Below, piece by piece: positions 25,482-33,710 of a DNA stretch of 56,635 nt. Source of the DNA: Candidatus Zipacnadum vermilionense (lineage in GTDB: Bacteria; Armatimonadota; Zipacnadia; Zipacnadales; Zipacnadaceae). Numbering within the stretch: the first letter of the stretch is position 1; each line of letters begins with the position of its first letter. Under the pieces are notes generated by a model. The model saw only the letters and a program-made list of their open reading frames with translations, had not been told where the DNA came from and did no database searches. Both the position numbers and the translations under genes were made by a program. The stretch is from positions 1,424 through 58,058 of the forward strand of contig JALGSV010000034.1 of assembly GCA_029821755.1 (NCBI GenBank), in the 5' to 3' direction.

Positions 25482-25540
25482 AGGTTCGCGAACGGGCGGA
25501 TGTTGCGGCGCGGACGCCACAATATCCGCCCCTACGAGAG

Positions 25541-25592
25541 CACCGGCGAGACGCCGGTGCCACCGGGACGCAGGCTTGGAAGCCTACGCTAC
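25541..25592. repeat. REP pair, family C plus family A
   Basis: A family C hairpin (25541-25564) is followed 5 bases later by a family A hairpin (about 25569-25588, one arm mismatched) and CTAC. Both are in the same orientation, GT-foot on the minus strand. This is in the spacer between alaS and the GNAT remnant. Confidence 0.8.
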
Positions 25593-25616
25593 CCGAGGCG
25601 GAGGCCACCGGGAGCT

Positions 25617-28235
25617 CTACCCCGAGAGGTACTCCCGCGCTGCCTGGAGGCCGGCGGGTACCAGGTCGGACTTGCCGCCGCCCTGGGCGAATTGGGGCTT
25701 GCCGCCGCCGCCACCACCAGCCGCCCTAGCGGCCTCGCGGATGATGTCGCCGGCCTTGATGCCGCGCGCGATCAGGGCGTCGGGGACCTTGCAGACGAAG
25801 GTGGCGCTGTCCTCCTGGGTGCCGGCGAGAAGAACGACCGCGTCCTCGGCTTTCGCAGTTAGGCGGTCGGCGTACTCGCGCAGGGCCTCCTTGTCCAGGT
25901 CGGGCAGCGTGTGGGCGATGAAGCGCACGTCGTTGATGGTCTCGGCAGCCGCGCAGATTTCGTCGAGGTTCACCGAAGCCGAGGCGCGGCGGGCCTCCTG
26001 GACGCGCTTCTCCAGGTCGCGGACCTGGCGGCGCAGACCCTCAACGCGCTCGGGAAGCTCCTCCCGCGCGCATTTGAGTTCGTGGCCGAGGGTCTTGAGC
26101 AGACCGGTCTCCGCTCGCCACTCCTCCAGCGCGGCCAAGCCGGTGACGACCTCGATGCGGCGGAGGCCGGCGGCCACGCTGCTCTCGGCGAGAATCCGAA
26201 AGCAGCCGATATCGCCGGTGCGAGAGACGTGGGTGCCGCCGCACAGTTCGGCGCTAATCTTCCCGGCGCGGACCACGCGGACCTCGTCGCCGTAGGCCTC
26301 GCCGAACAGGGCCATGACGCCCTCCGCCTGGGCCTCGGCCAGAGGCTGTACGGTGCAGGTGACGGGGAGGTTCTCTAAAATCCACTGGTTGACCTGGCGC
26401 TCAGCCTGAGTGAGGATCTCCTCGCTGACCTGCTCGTGATGGGTGAAGTCGAAGCGGGCGCGGTCGGGGCCGACCCAGGAACCGGCCTGGGTGATGTGAT
26501 CGCCCAGCGTCGCACGCAGGGCGGCCTGCAGCAGGTGGGTGGCGGTGTGATGGCGGCGGATGGCGGCGCGCCGCTCGTGGTCAACCGTGGCCTGGACGGT
26601 GTCGCCAAGGCTCAGCGTGCCCTGGGTGACCAGGCCGCGGTGGACGAACGACTCACCCTCCACGGTAACGTTCTCCACGGTCATGCGCCCCTCGGGGCCA
26701 ACGAGGACGCCCTGGTCGGCGACCTGCCCGCCCTTCTCGGCGTAGAAGGGCGTGCGGTCGAGGACGACGGCGACGATCTGGCTCTCCCTCACCTCGGAAA
26801 CGGTTTCGTCATCTAGCAGGAGTGCGGCCACCCGGCCCTCGGCGATCTCGGCGTCATAGCCGACGAACTCGCTAGCGGGCAGATCGAGCGCGTGACCGTG
26901 GAGTTGCAGGCCGATGGACTGGCCGCGGGAGCGCTCGCGCTGCTGGGCCATGGCGGCCTCCAGGCCGTCCTCGTCCACGGTCAGGCCGCGTTCGGCGGCC
27001 AGCTCGCGGGTGATGTCCAGGGGGAAACCGTAGGTGTCGTACAACTTGAAGGCCTGCTCGCCAGGGAGGACCTCCTCGCGGCGGACGGAGAGGTGCTCGG
27101 CGATCTCCTCGAACAGGGCCAGGCCCTGCTCTAGCGTGGCGGCGAAGCGCTCCTCCTCGCGCAGTAGGAGGGAGACCGCGTAGGGCTCACGCGCGGCCAG
27201 CTCGGGATAGTGGCCGCCCATGACCTGGGCCACCGCAGGGAGGGCCTCGTGGAGGAAAGGCTGGTGGGCGCCGAGATTGCGGCCATAGCGATAGGCGCGG
27301 CGAATGAAGCGGCGCAGGATGTAACCGGGGCCCTCGTTGGAGGGGACCACGCCGTCAGCGATGAGAAAGGCGGCGGCGCGCAGGTGGTCGACAATGATCC
27401 GCAGGCCCATGTCCAGCCCGGGGTCGTCGCCGTAGGTGTAGGGTTGCGGGCGCTGAACGTTGAGGCTCCCTAGGGCCGCGGTGAGGATGGCGAACAGCTC
27501 GTCGGTCTCCATGGTGTAGCGTTTGCCCTGCAGGACGAGAGCCAGGCGCTCCAGGCCCATGCCGGTGTCGATGCCGGGCGCGGGGAGGGGGCTGAGGGCG
27601 CCGTCGGGGGCCTCGGTGTACTGCTGGAAGACGAGGTTCCAGACCTCCAGGTAGCGGTTGCAGCGGGGGCAGCCGACGCCGCAGCCCTGCTCGCAGCCGA
27701 AGCTGGGGCCGAGGTCGACGTGGATTTCGGTGCAGGGGCCGCAGGGGCCTTCCCACTGCAGCTTGGGCCACCAGTTGTCCTCGCGGCCGAAGCGGAGGAT
27801 ACGGTCGCGGGGGATGCCGATGCGCTTATGCCAGATTTCCTCGGCCTCGTCGTCGGTGGTGAAGACGGTGAACCAGAGGGCCTCGGTGGGGAGGGCCAGG
27901 ACGTCATGCATGAACTCCCAGGCGAAGTCGATGGCCCCCTCCTTGAAGTAGTCGCCGAAGGAGAAGTTGCCAAGCATCTCAAAGAAAGTGTGGTAGCGGT
28001 TGAAGAGGCCCACACCCTCGAGGTCGCCGGTGCGGACGCACTTCTGGATGGAAACCGCGCGGGGGGCCGGGGGCGGCTCCAGGCCGCGGAAGGCGGCCAT
28101 GTAGGGCTGCATTCCGGCGCTGGTGAAGAAACTGGTGGGGTCGTCATGCAAGACAAGCGGAGCGCTGGGGCGAAGGAGATGGCCGCGCTCGGCGAAGAAG
28201 TTGAGAAAGGTTTCTCTGAGTTTCTGGACCTTCAT
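25617..28235 (-). CDS. alaS: Alanine--tRNA ligase
   Basis: An 872-residue class II synthetase of standard length. The catalytic core holds FTSAGMQPYMAAF and RYHTFFEMLGNFSFGDYFK near the start, then GPCGPCTEIHVD and GMGLERLALVLQG. The editing domain has RRHHTATHLLQAALR and the distal zinc-binding CGGTHVSRTGDIG. The C-terminal DHHA1 domain ends with the glycine-rich GGGGGGKPQFAQGGG. It charges tRNA-Ala and clears mischarged Ser and Gly. The chosen ATG at 28235 begins MKVQKLRETFLNFFAERGH, as in the family. The longer frame is read-through of the upstream repeat spacer. Confidence 0.98.
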   Translation of the reverse strand: MKVQKLRETFLNFFAERGHLLRPSAPLVLHDDPTSFFTSAGMQPYMAAFRGLEPPPAPRAVSIQKCVRTGDLEGVGLFNRYHTFFEMLGNFSFGDYFKEGAIDFAWEFMHDVLALPTEALWFTVFTTDDEAEEIWHKRIGIPRDRILRFGREDNWWPKLQWEGPCGPCTEIHVDLGPSFGCEQGCGVGCPRCNRYLEVWNLVFQQYTEAPDGALSPLPAPGIDTGMGLERLALVLQGKRYTMETDELFAILTAALGSLNVQRPQPYTYGDDPGLDMGLRIIVDHLRAAAFLIADGVVPSNEGPGYILRRFIRRAYRYGRNLGAHQPFLHEALPAVAQVMGGHYPELAAREPYAVSLLLREEERFAATLEQGLALFEEIAEHLSVRREEVLPGEQAFKLYDTYGFPLDITRELAAERGLTVDEDGLEAAMAQQRERSRGQSIGLQLHGHALDLPASEFVGYDAEIAEGRVAALLLDDETVSEVRESQIVAVVLDRTPFYAEKGGQVADQGVLVGPEGRMTVENVTVEGESFVHRGLVTQGTLSLGDTVQATVDHERRAAIRRHHTATHLLQAALRATLGDHITQAGSWVGPDRARFDFTHHEQVSEEILTQAERQVNQWILENLPVTCTVQPLAEAQAEGVMALFGEAYGDEVRVVRAGKISAELCGGTHVSRTGDIGCFRILAESSVAAGLRRIEVVTGLAALEEWRAETGLLKTLGHELKCAREELPERVEGLRRQVRDLEKRVQEARRASASVNLDEICAAAETINDVRFIAHTLPDLDKEALREYADRLTAKAEDAVVLLAGTQEDSATFVCKVPDALIARGIKAGDIIREAARAAGGGGGGKPQFAQGGGKSDLVPAGLQAAREYLSG

Positions 28236-28295
28236 AGATGATTCTCCGATATGGCGATAGGGTCTGCGTATGCTGCTCGCCGCGGCGGGGTTTGA

Positions 28296-28390
28296 CCCCC
28301 TGCTCCTGCTTGGGCGCAGACGCCCTGGGCAGGAGAGGGGGAGCAGAGAGGGGCCACGCCTTCCAGCACCGGCGAGACGCCGGTGCCATC
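28296..28390. repeat. Family F element plus family C REP upstream of alaS
   Basis: CCCCCTGCTCCTGCTTGG with GCGCAGACGCCCTGGGCAGG forms a family F variant with an inserted arm (28296-28341). The same inserted arm occurs at 45778. A family C hairpin follows at 28367-28390. Confidence 0.7.
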
Positions 28391-28407
28391 GGGGAGGGGG
28401 GGCGGCC

Positions 28408-29673
28408 CTACTTGTCGTCTTCCCCTTCTTCCCTGTTGTGCGAGGTGAAGTGCTCCTCCAGTTTGTGGCCGGCTTGGCGGACGGCGCTCCAGGTGCTCGC
28501 CAGGAAGCCGCCCAGGTCGAGCACCAGGGGCTGCTTGTCCTCGGGCACAGCCGGAACGGTCGCCACAACCGGAACCCATTGGGCCAGGATGATCTTAATC
28601 GTCGCGGCGAGCGGAGTGGCCAGGATCATCCCCCAGATGCCCAAGAGCGTGCCGCCGGCCAGCAGCGCCAGGATGATGACCAGCGGATGCAGGCCCACCT
28701 TGCGGCCGACGATGCGCGGCATGACCAAGCTGTCGAATACCTGGTTGACGGCCAGGATGACGCCCACCGACAAGGCCACAGCGACCCAGGCATCGTGCGC
28801 CGCGGTGAGGTAGGCGAGCAGCCCGGTTACTACCACCGCCGTGAGCATGCCCAGGTAGGGCACCAAATAGGCCACGCCGGTCAGCGCGCCCAGCAGCAGG
28901 CTGAACTGGGTGCCGAAGGCGAATCCCACGATCTGCAGCAGGAGAGCGTTGGCGACAATGATCCCCACGCAGGTGAGGAACATGCCCCGTAGGTACTGGC
29001 CGAGCATATAGGTGACCCTGCGGTCCACCGTGGCCAGCGCGACGGCCCCGCGCTCCGAGAAGAGCGCCTCAAACCGGCGCCGGAAGGGGTCGAGCACCAT
29101 CATCGCGTACAGCGCGACGATGAGGGTGATAAAGACGTAGCCCAGGCCGGTGGTCGAGCGCACCACCGCGCTACTCACCCACCCGAGAGCTCTGGGCAAT
29201 TGCGCGGCCAGCCAGTCCTGGGCTTTTCTCTGCTGCTCCTCCAGATATGGCGTGATCTGCTCGCGGGGGAAGTACTTCTCCAAGAGCGGCGTGATCTGCT
29301 CGACGCTGAGCAGTTCCTGGATCTCCTGGTTGTAAGTGGGCCAGTTCTCCACCACCCCCCTCACTTGCCCCACCAGCAGGGGCACGACGAGGCCCCCGGC
29401 TATACCCAGCACCACCACGAAGCCGACGGCTACCGCCCCCACGGCCTTCCCCCGGGACCAGCCCCGAGTCTCCAGACGATCCAGCAGCGGATCGAAGAGG
29501 TAGGCGAGGGCGAAGCCGATCGCGGCCACCACGATCACCGGGTACAACCGGAGCAGCAGGAACCAGGCGGCGATACCGGCCAGCACACCGCAGAAGACCG
29601 CGGTGAAGAGGGCACCCCAGCGGGGGCCGCTGGCGGGTGAGGAAGGCTGGTTGTCGGCGTCGGTGGGAGACAT
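28408..29673 (-). CDS. AI-2E family transporter / PerM-like permease
   Basis: A 421-residue membrane protein of the AI-2 exporter (UPF0118) family. Two helices near the N-terminus (about 22-58 and 71-95) precede a soluble stretch with the helical VENWPTYNQEIQELL. Six more membrane segments follow, including the family block VAYLVPYLGMLTAVVVTGLLAYL and MPRIVGRKVGLHPLVIILALLAGGTLLGIWGMI. Members export AI-2 or act in sodium/proton exchange. The substrate here is unknown. The TAG stop is within a GTAG next to repeats. Confidence 0.9.
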   Translation of the reverse strand: MSPTDADNQPSSPASGPRWGALFTAVFCGVLAGIAAWFLLLRLYPVIVVAAIGFALAYLFDPLLDRLETRGWSRGKAVGAVAVGFVVVLGIAGGLVVPLLVGQVRGVVENWPTYNQEIQELLSVEQITPLLEKYFPREQITPYLEEQQRKAQDWLAAQLPRALGWVSSAVVRSTTGLGYVFITLIVALYAMMVLDPFRRRFEALFSERGAVALATVDRRVTYMLGQYLRGMFLTCVGIIVANALLLQIVGFAFGTQFSLLLGALTGVAYLVPYLGMLTAVVVTGLLAYLTAAHDAWVAVALSVGVILAVNQVFDSLVMPRIVGRKVGLHPLVIILALLAGGTLLGIWGMILATPLAATIKIILAQWVPVVATVPAVPEDKQPLVLDLGGFLASTWSAVRQAGHKLEEHFTSHNREEGEDDK

Positions 29674-29687
29674 GGGTGCTTTCCGCG

Positions 29688-29838
29688 TGGGGCGGGCTTC
29701 CAGCCCGCCACGGGTGCCGCATGTTTATGGGAGGGCGGCCTGGAAGCCCGCCCCACGCGGAGGGAAGATGCGACTTCCCGAACACAACCAATAGGGGCAC
29801 ATCGCCGCCACCCCGCACCGGCGAGACGCCGGTGCCAC
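29688..29838. repeat. REP cluster: family B pair and family C unit
   Basis: Inverted family B hairpins (about 29689-29710 and 29733-29757, GTGGGGCGGGCTT and its complement) are followed by a family C hairpin (29815-29838). They fill the 176-bp gap between the permease and the sigma-factor gene. Confidence 0.8.
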
Positions 29839-29849
29839 CGGGACCGTCT

Positions 29850-30617
29850 CTACTCGTCGGCCTTGCCCATAATCTTGCGCAGGTTGCGGAGGGCCTGATG
29901 CTGGAGGCGGGAGACGTGCATCTGAGAGATGCCCAGGCGGCGGCCCACCTCCTGCTGGGACAGCTCCGCATAATAGCGCAGGACCAGCACCACCCGCTCG
30001 CGGGCCGGAAGTTGCCGCAGGGCCCGGGCTAGTTGGTCCCGTTCGGCAATCTCCTCCAGCCGCGGGTCCTTCTCGCCGACGCGATCCAGGGCGGAGCGGC
30101 CCGTGTCGTCATCCTCTTCAGTCGCCGACTCGAGGCTCACGGATTCGTACTGCCGGCCGACCTCGAGCGCCTCCACCAGGTCTTCTTCAGTTACGTTGAG
30201 GGCGCCGGCCAGCTCGGCGTAGGTAGGCGGTCGGCCACGCTCAGTAGCCAGCTTATCGCCCAACTCGCGAGCCTTGATGCTCAGTTCCTGGATGCGACGC
30301 GGCACCCGGATGGCCCAAGTGTGGTCGCGGAAATAGCGCTGGATCTCCCCACGGATGGTGGGGACGGCGAAGGTGGCGAACTTGGTGCCCCGGTCGGGGT
30401 CGAAGCGGTCGACCGCGTGCACCAGGCCCAGCATCCCTACGGAGATAATGTCCTCGAAAGGCTCCCCTGAGTCGGCATAGTCCTTAGCCACATGGCGCAC
30501 CAGGCCCTCATGCTGCTCCACGAAATGGGCACGCAGAGAGGCGTCATTGGTCCGGCGATACTCCTGGAACAAATCAGTGGTGGTGCGGCCATCCCAGGGA
30601 GAGGCGGGCTGTTTCAC
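29850..30617 (-). CDS. SigB/SigF-type RNA polymerase sigma factor
   Basis: A 255-residue group 3 sigma-70 factor. Region 2 is VEQHEGLVRHVAKDYADSGE and FEDIISVGMLGLVHAVDRFDPDRGTKFATFAVPTIRGEIQRYFRD (about 28-100). Region 3 is VPRRIQELS onward with PPTYAELAGALNVTEEDL. Region 4 is LPARERVVLVLRYYAELSQQEVGRRLGISQMHVSRLQ (about 203-239). The GTG start at 30617 overlaps the TGA of the anti-sigma gene (GTGA), so the two are coupled. With the antagonist and anti-sigma genes upstream it forms a partner-switching module for stress or developmental control. No phosphatase gene (RsbU-like) is adjacent. Confidence 0.92.
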   Translation of the reverse strand: MKQPASPWDGRTTTDLFQEYRRTNDASLRAHFVEQHEGLVRHVAKDYADSGEPFEDIISVGMLGLVHAVDRFDPDRGTKFATFAVPTIRGEIQRYFRDHTWAIRVPRRIQELSIKARELGDKLATERGRPPTYAELAGALNVTEEDLVEALEVGRQYESVSLESATEEDDDTGRSALDRVGEKDPRLEEIAERDQLARALRQLPARERVVLVLRYYAELSQQEVGRRLGISQMHVSRLQHQALRNLRKIMGKADE

Positions 30618-31039
30618 CCGTGCCGCCTCTTAGTGATGGTGACTTTGGTCCCGCTGCCGGGAGCACTCTCCACTTTGACGCTGTCGGCCAGCTCCCGCAC
30701 CAAGTAGAGCCCCAAGCCGCCCTCCGGTCCCGGCTGGGGGGGGGTGCTGGAAGGGAGGCGGTCGGCCTCGAAGCCGACGCCGGTATCCTCGACCTCTACA
30801 GTCAGTTCGCCGGGGGCCGGGCGGTAGCGGATGACTACCGTACCGGGCTGGTCGGCGGCATAGGCGTGGTCCATGACATTGGTGATGGCCTCGGAGACGG
30901 CCACCTTGAGGTCTTCGACCTCGTCCACGCTCAGGCCGGCCGGGGCGCCGACGCCTCCCACCAGCAGGCGCGCGGCGGCCAGGTAGCGCGGGTGGGTGGG
31001 GATGATCAGCTCGACAACATCGTTACTGAGCCTGGCCAT
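30614..31039 (-). CDS. RsbW/SpoIIAB-like anti-sigma factor kinase
   Basis: A 141-residue GHKL-ATPase: the N-box EAITNVMDHAY (about 51-61), the G1 box VEVEDTGVGFE and the G2 box GGLGLYLVRELAD. It would hold the adjacent sigma factor inactive and phosphorylate the STAS antagonist. The chosen start is the ATG at 31039, with GGGG about 7 bases upstream. An ATG two codons earlier is possible. It overlaps the antagonist gene by 17 bp and the sigma gene by 4. Confidence 0.9.
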   Translation of the reverse strand: MARLSNDVVELIIPTHPRYLAAARLLVGGVGAPAGLSVDEVEDLKVAVSEAITNVMDHAYAADQPGTVVIRYRPAPGELTVEVEDTGVGFEADRLPSSTPPQPGPEGGLGLYLVRELADSVKVESAPGSGTKVTITKRRHG

Positions 31040-31424
31040 GTTCATCCCCTTCCTGCTGCACGCAGGCGGCCTGGAACTGGCAGCGGGCCTCCAGAAGCCG
31101 GGCCCGCGCCTCTTGTTCCTCGGCGCAGAGGTGAAGCATCTCCTTGGTGCCGGAGATCTCAAAGACGCGGATGATGTTGGGGCGGCGGCAGGCCACGGCG
31201 ATATCGCCGCCGCGCTCGCCCAAGTACTTGGCGGCGCGGATCAGTTCCCCGATGCCGACGCTGCCGATGAAATCGAGGCCTTGCAGGTCCACGAGCAGCC
31301 AACGGGCGCTCTGCCCCAGAGCCGCATCCACCGCCTCGCGCAAGAGCGGCGCGGTGTCGGAGTCCAGCTCGCCCTCCGCCGTAATCGCTGCCAGGTCGTC
31401 TTCGTAAGTGGCATTGACCTTCAT
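31023..31424 (-). CDS. STAS-domain anti-sigma factor antagonist (RsbV-like)
   Basis: A 133-residue STAS protein: ITAEGELDSDTAPLLREAV and LLVDLQGLDFIGSVGIGELI. The serine of the FIGSVGIG loop is at the place where RsbV and SpoIIAA are phosphorylated, although the usual D-S-S/T-G reads G-S-V-G here. The C-terminus has an extra 25-residue charged tail (EEQEARARLLEARCQFQ). It is the first gene of the three-gene sigma operon, followed by the anti-sigma kinase with overlap. Confidence 0.88.
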   Translation of the reverse strand: MKVNATYEDDLAAITAEGELDSDTAPLLREAVDAALGQSARWLLVDLQGLDFIGSVGIGELIRAAKYLGERGGDIAVACRRPNIIRVFEISGTKEMLHLCAEEQEARARLLEARCQFQAACVQQEGDEHGQAQ

Positions 31425-31466
31425 TGGTTGCCTCCGTCTAGCCCTGTCGCGGTATCCCAAATTCCA

Positions 31467-31493
31467 GTGGCGCCGACGTCTCGCCGGTGCCAC
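31467..31493. repeat. Family C REP
   Basis: GTGG-CGCCGAC...GCCGGTG-CCAC, a single hairpin with a foot on both sides, between rarA and the antagonist gene. Confidence 0.75.
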
Positions 31494-31509
31494 GAGGGAG
31501 AGGCCGCCC

Positions 31510-32820
31510 TTACTCCTCGCCCTTCAGCTTCCGTAGGTACTCCTCTATCTTCTGCTCGCGCGAGTTGCCGCCCGGCTGCCAGAACTGCTCGTCCTGTACC
31601 GACTCGGGCAGGTACTCCTGCGCCACCCAGTTGCCGGGGTAGGCGTGGGGATAGAGGTACTTGACCGAGGATTGCTCCGGCCGGGGGCCGCCGGCCAGGT
31701 GACCGGGCACCGCCTCGGCACCGTGTTCCTGGATGTAGGCCCGGGCTGCGGCGATCGCTGCGCAGGCCGAGTTGCTCTTGGGGGCGGTCGCTAGATGCAA
31801 CGTGGCCAGGGCCAGGGGGATCTGCGCCTCGGGGAGCCCTACATATTCTACCGCATAGGCCGCGGCCACGGCAACCCGGAGCGCCGTGGGGTCAGCCAGC
31901 CCGACATCCTCGGCGGCCTGGATGATCAGCCGCCGCGCAATGAAGCGGGGGTCCTCCCCGCCCTCCAGCATCTTGGCCAGCCAGTAGATCGCCGCGTCCG
32001 GATCGGAGCCGCGCATAGACTTGATGAAAGCCGAAATGGTGTCGTAGTGCCCGGTGTCCTTGCGGTCGTAACTGACGACCGGATGTTGGAGCGCCTCCTC
32101 GACGGCTTCCAGCGTGATCATATGTTGCCCGGCGGCGTCTGAGGCGACCGTCTGGACGGCCAGCTCCAGGACGTTCAGCGCCACCCGCGCGTCCCCGCTG
32201 GAGAGGGCGACCAGGTGATCCAACGCCTCGGGGGTGATCGTCACATTCTCCTGGCCCAGGCCGCGCTCGGGGTCGGTGATCGCCCGGCGCACCAGCTCGG
32301 CCAGCGCCTGCGGCTCCAAGGGATGCAGCGTAAACAGCCGGCAGCGAGACAGCAGCGGGGTGACGACGCTGAAATAGGGGTTCTCGGTGGTGGTGCCGAT
32401 GAAGACGAAGGTGCCCTGTTCGACGTGGGGCAGCAGGGCGTCCTGCTGAGCCTTGTTGAGGCGGTGGATCTCGTCGATGAGCAGGATGGCGCCTTGGCTG
32501 TGCAGCCGGCGGCGCTCCTCGGCCTCCTGGGCCACGCGGCGGATGTCGGCGACGCCAGCGGTGACGGCGGAGAGGGGCTCGAAGCGGCTGCGGGTCTGGC
32601 GGGCCAGGGCCAGGGCCAGGCTGGTCTTGCCGGAGCCGGCGGGGCCGTAGAGGATCATGGAGGGGAGGCGGTCGGCGGCGAGGGACTGGCGCAGCACCGA
32701 ACCGGGGGCGAGCAGGTGCTCCTGGCCGACGATCTCATCGAGCGAGCGCGGGCGCATCCGCGTGGCCAGGGGGAGGTGGGCGGAGCCGACGGATTGGGTG
32801 AAGAGGTCCTCGGAGGTCAT
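31510..32820 (-). CDS. rarA: Replication-associated recombination protein A (AAA+ ATPase)
   Basis: A 436-residue clamp-loader-like AAA+ protein. It has RPRSLDEIVGQEHLL, Walker A GPAGSGKTSLALALA (about 60-74), Walker B ILLIDEIHRLNKAQQDALLPHVE, sensor 1 FIGTTTENPYFSV and sensor 2 SSGDARVALNVLE. The C-terminal region contains HYDTISAFIKSMRGSDPDAAIYWLAKML and ends in the tetramerisation part. It acts at stalled replication forks. Length is normal. A strong promoter at 33130-33158 would give a leader of about 300 nt, within which I see a structured RNA. Confidence 0.95.
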   Translation of the reverse strand: MTSEDLFTQSVGSAHLPLATRMRPRSLDEIVGQEHLLAPGSVLRQSLAADRLPSMILYGPAGSGKTSLALALARQTRSRFEPLSAVTAGVADIRRVAQEAEERRRLHSQGAILLIDEIHRLNKAQQDALLPHVEQGTFVFIGTTTENPYFSVVTPLLSRCRLFTLHPLEPQALAELVRRAITDPERGLGQENVTITPEALDHLVALSSGDARVALNVLELAVQTVASDAAGQHMITLEAVEEALQHPVVSYDRKDTGHYDTISAFIKSMRGSDPDAAIYWLAKMLEGGEDPRFIARRLIIQAAEDVGLADPTALRVAVAAAYAVEYVGLPEAQIPLALATLHLATAPKSNSACAAIAAARAYIQEHGAEAVPGHLAGGPRPEQSSVKYLYPHAYPGNWVAQEYLPESVQDEQFWQPGGNSREQKIEEYLRKLKGEE

Positions 32821-32828
32821 GGGCGGCC

Positions 32829-32878
32829 CTACCCCGCCGGCGCGGACGCCGGCGACCCTCCCTTTAGAGGGAGGGTAT
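32829..32878. repeat. Family G element upstream of rarA
   Basis: CTACCCCGCCGGCGCGGACG continuing into GCCGGCGACC, then the hairpin CCCTCCCTTTAGAGGGAGGG (about 32859-32878). It is a close copy of the element at 20059. The last hairpin could also stop the small RNA proposed at 32898-33125. Confidence 0.7.
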
Positions 32879-32897
32879 GGGCAGAGGCCCCGCCCTT

Positions 32898-33125
32898 GTG
32901 CCGTCGTTCAGCAGCCGTTCAGCGTCTGGTAAGACGAGAGAGCCCCGCAGGAGCCGTGTCCCCTGAAGTCTACGAACCCATTAGCAGGTGGGTGCTCTCC
33001 TGCGCGAGGCTGGTCCTCAGGATAGCCCGCGACCGCGCCTGCAACAGAGTCCGAGCTCCCTCTATCTGGGTTGTGGCTCGAGACTAATCGGAGATCACGA
33101 ACAACGCAGGGCGTACTCTCGGCAC
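32898..33125 (-). ncRNA. Candidate structured RNA upstream of rarA (6S-like rod)
   Basis: Starting at the predicted +1 of the 33130-33158 promoter, the minus-strand RNA closes on itself: 33120-33125 pairs with 32898-32903. A nested series of helices follows in order: 33096-33099 with 32955-32958, 33090-33094 with 32959-32963, 33081-33085 with 32967-32971, 33067-33072 with 32975-32980 and 33038-33042 with 32984-32988. A terminal hairpin (33004-33030) ends the rod. The 3' side has extra small hairpins, such as CGTCT/AGACG. The length of about 228 nt and rod shape recall 6S RNA, which I recall lying near rarA in some Firmicutes. No coding frame in it looks real. The family assignment is inference. 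It could instead be a regulatory leader of rarA. Confidence 0.45.
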
Positions 33126-33129
33126 GGGT

Positions 33130-33158
33130 ATTATACTCCGGGCAGGGGTCGGGTTCAA
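33130..33158 (-). promoter_or_regulatory. Sigma-70-type promoter, leftward
   Basis: On the minus strand: -35 TTGAAC (33153-33158), a 17-base spacer, and a perfect -10 TATAAT (33130-33135). Transcription would begin near 33124, at the closing helix of the RNA candidate, and lead on into rarA. Confidence 0.75.
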
Positions 33159-33272
33159 GCAGAGGGAAGTGCCAGTGGGCAGTTGACAGTGTCCGTTGGG
33201 GGCCAGGCGCGGGCCGGGGCTGACACAGTCGACTGTTCCTTGACAGTTCCGCTGCTTTTCTCGCGCTTGCGG

Positions 33273-33301
33273 TTGACTCGTCCTTCCCGCTTGAGTATAA
33301 T
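33273..33301 (+). promoter_or_regulatory. Sigma-70-type promoter, rightward
   Basis: -35 TTGACT (33273-33278), a spacer of 17 bases, and -10 TATAAT (33296-33301). Transcription would start near 33308 and run toward the SigH-like gene, 400 bases away. Confidence 0.8.
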
Positions 33302-33307
33302 GCGGCC

Positions 33308-33531
33308 TCGGAGGCATCCCTGGCGGAGTGCCCCGTTTGTTTAGCCCATGTTCGGACGGCCCATGCAAGCCTCAGACCACGGACGACCGCAAGCTGCCGG
33401 GCGTTGTCTGCCCATTGCCACTGCGGGGGAGAGCCCTCTATGCTCCTCCGAATCCGCTCGTCCGCTGTCGTTGAGTGACAACATGTGTCGTGTGTAAGCC
33501 TTCGGCCCCTCTCCAGGGGCCATTTCTGTTT
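33308..33531 (+). ncRNA. Candidate small RNA or structured leader ahead of the SigH-like gene
   Basis: The predicted transcript opens with CGGAGGC (33309-33315), which pairs with GCCTTCG (33498-33504). Inside, CGGACGA (33380-33386) pairs perfectly with TCGTCCG (33458-33464), extended by 33373-33375 with 33465-33467. Local hairpins lie at 33425-33449, 33399-33413 and 33477-33489. A terminator-like hairpin follows directly at 33504-33521. It has no convincing coding frame. It could be a free RNA of about 210 nt or an attenuating leader. I do not recognise the family. Confidence 0.4.
33504..33531 (+). terminator. Terminator-like hairpin
   Basis: Arms GGCCCCT (33504-33510) and AGGGGCC (33515-33521) with a CTCC loop, followed by ATTTCTGTTT. 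The uridine run is interrupted. It would end or attenuate the rightward transcript about 180 bases before the SigH-like gene. Confidence 0.5.
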
Positions 33532-33710
33532 GCGCCGATCGGTAGACGGTGGATAGTGCGGGGGAGGTGCAACATCCGCCATCGTTGATGGAGACTGGAC
33601 AATCCGAGCAGCAGTCACAACATCGGCATATGCAACCAGTGGGGCGCCCTGCCCGCGGGAATCGCCCAGGCCCCCTTCCTACTCAATTCTCGCATAGACT
33701 GAGGTGCGAA

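Noticed and set aside
32908-33618. A 236-codon minus-strand frame in the rarA upstream gap
   Set aside because: It has no recognisable domain or ribosome site, runs across both promoters, and its composition does not look coding. Structured RNA explains the region better.
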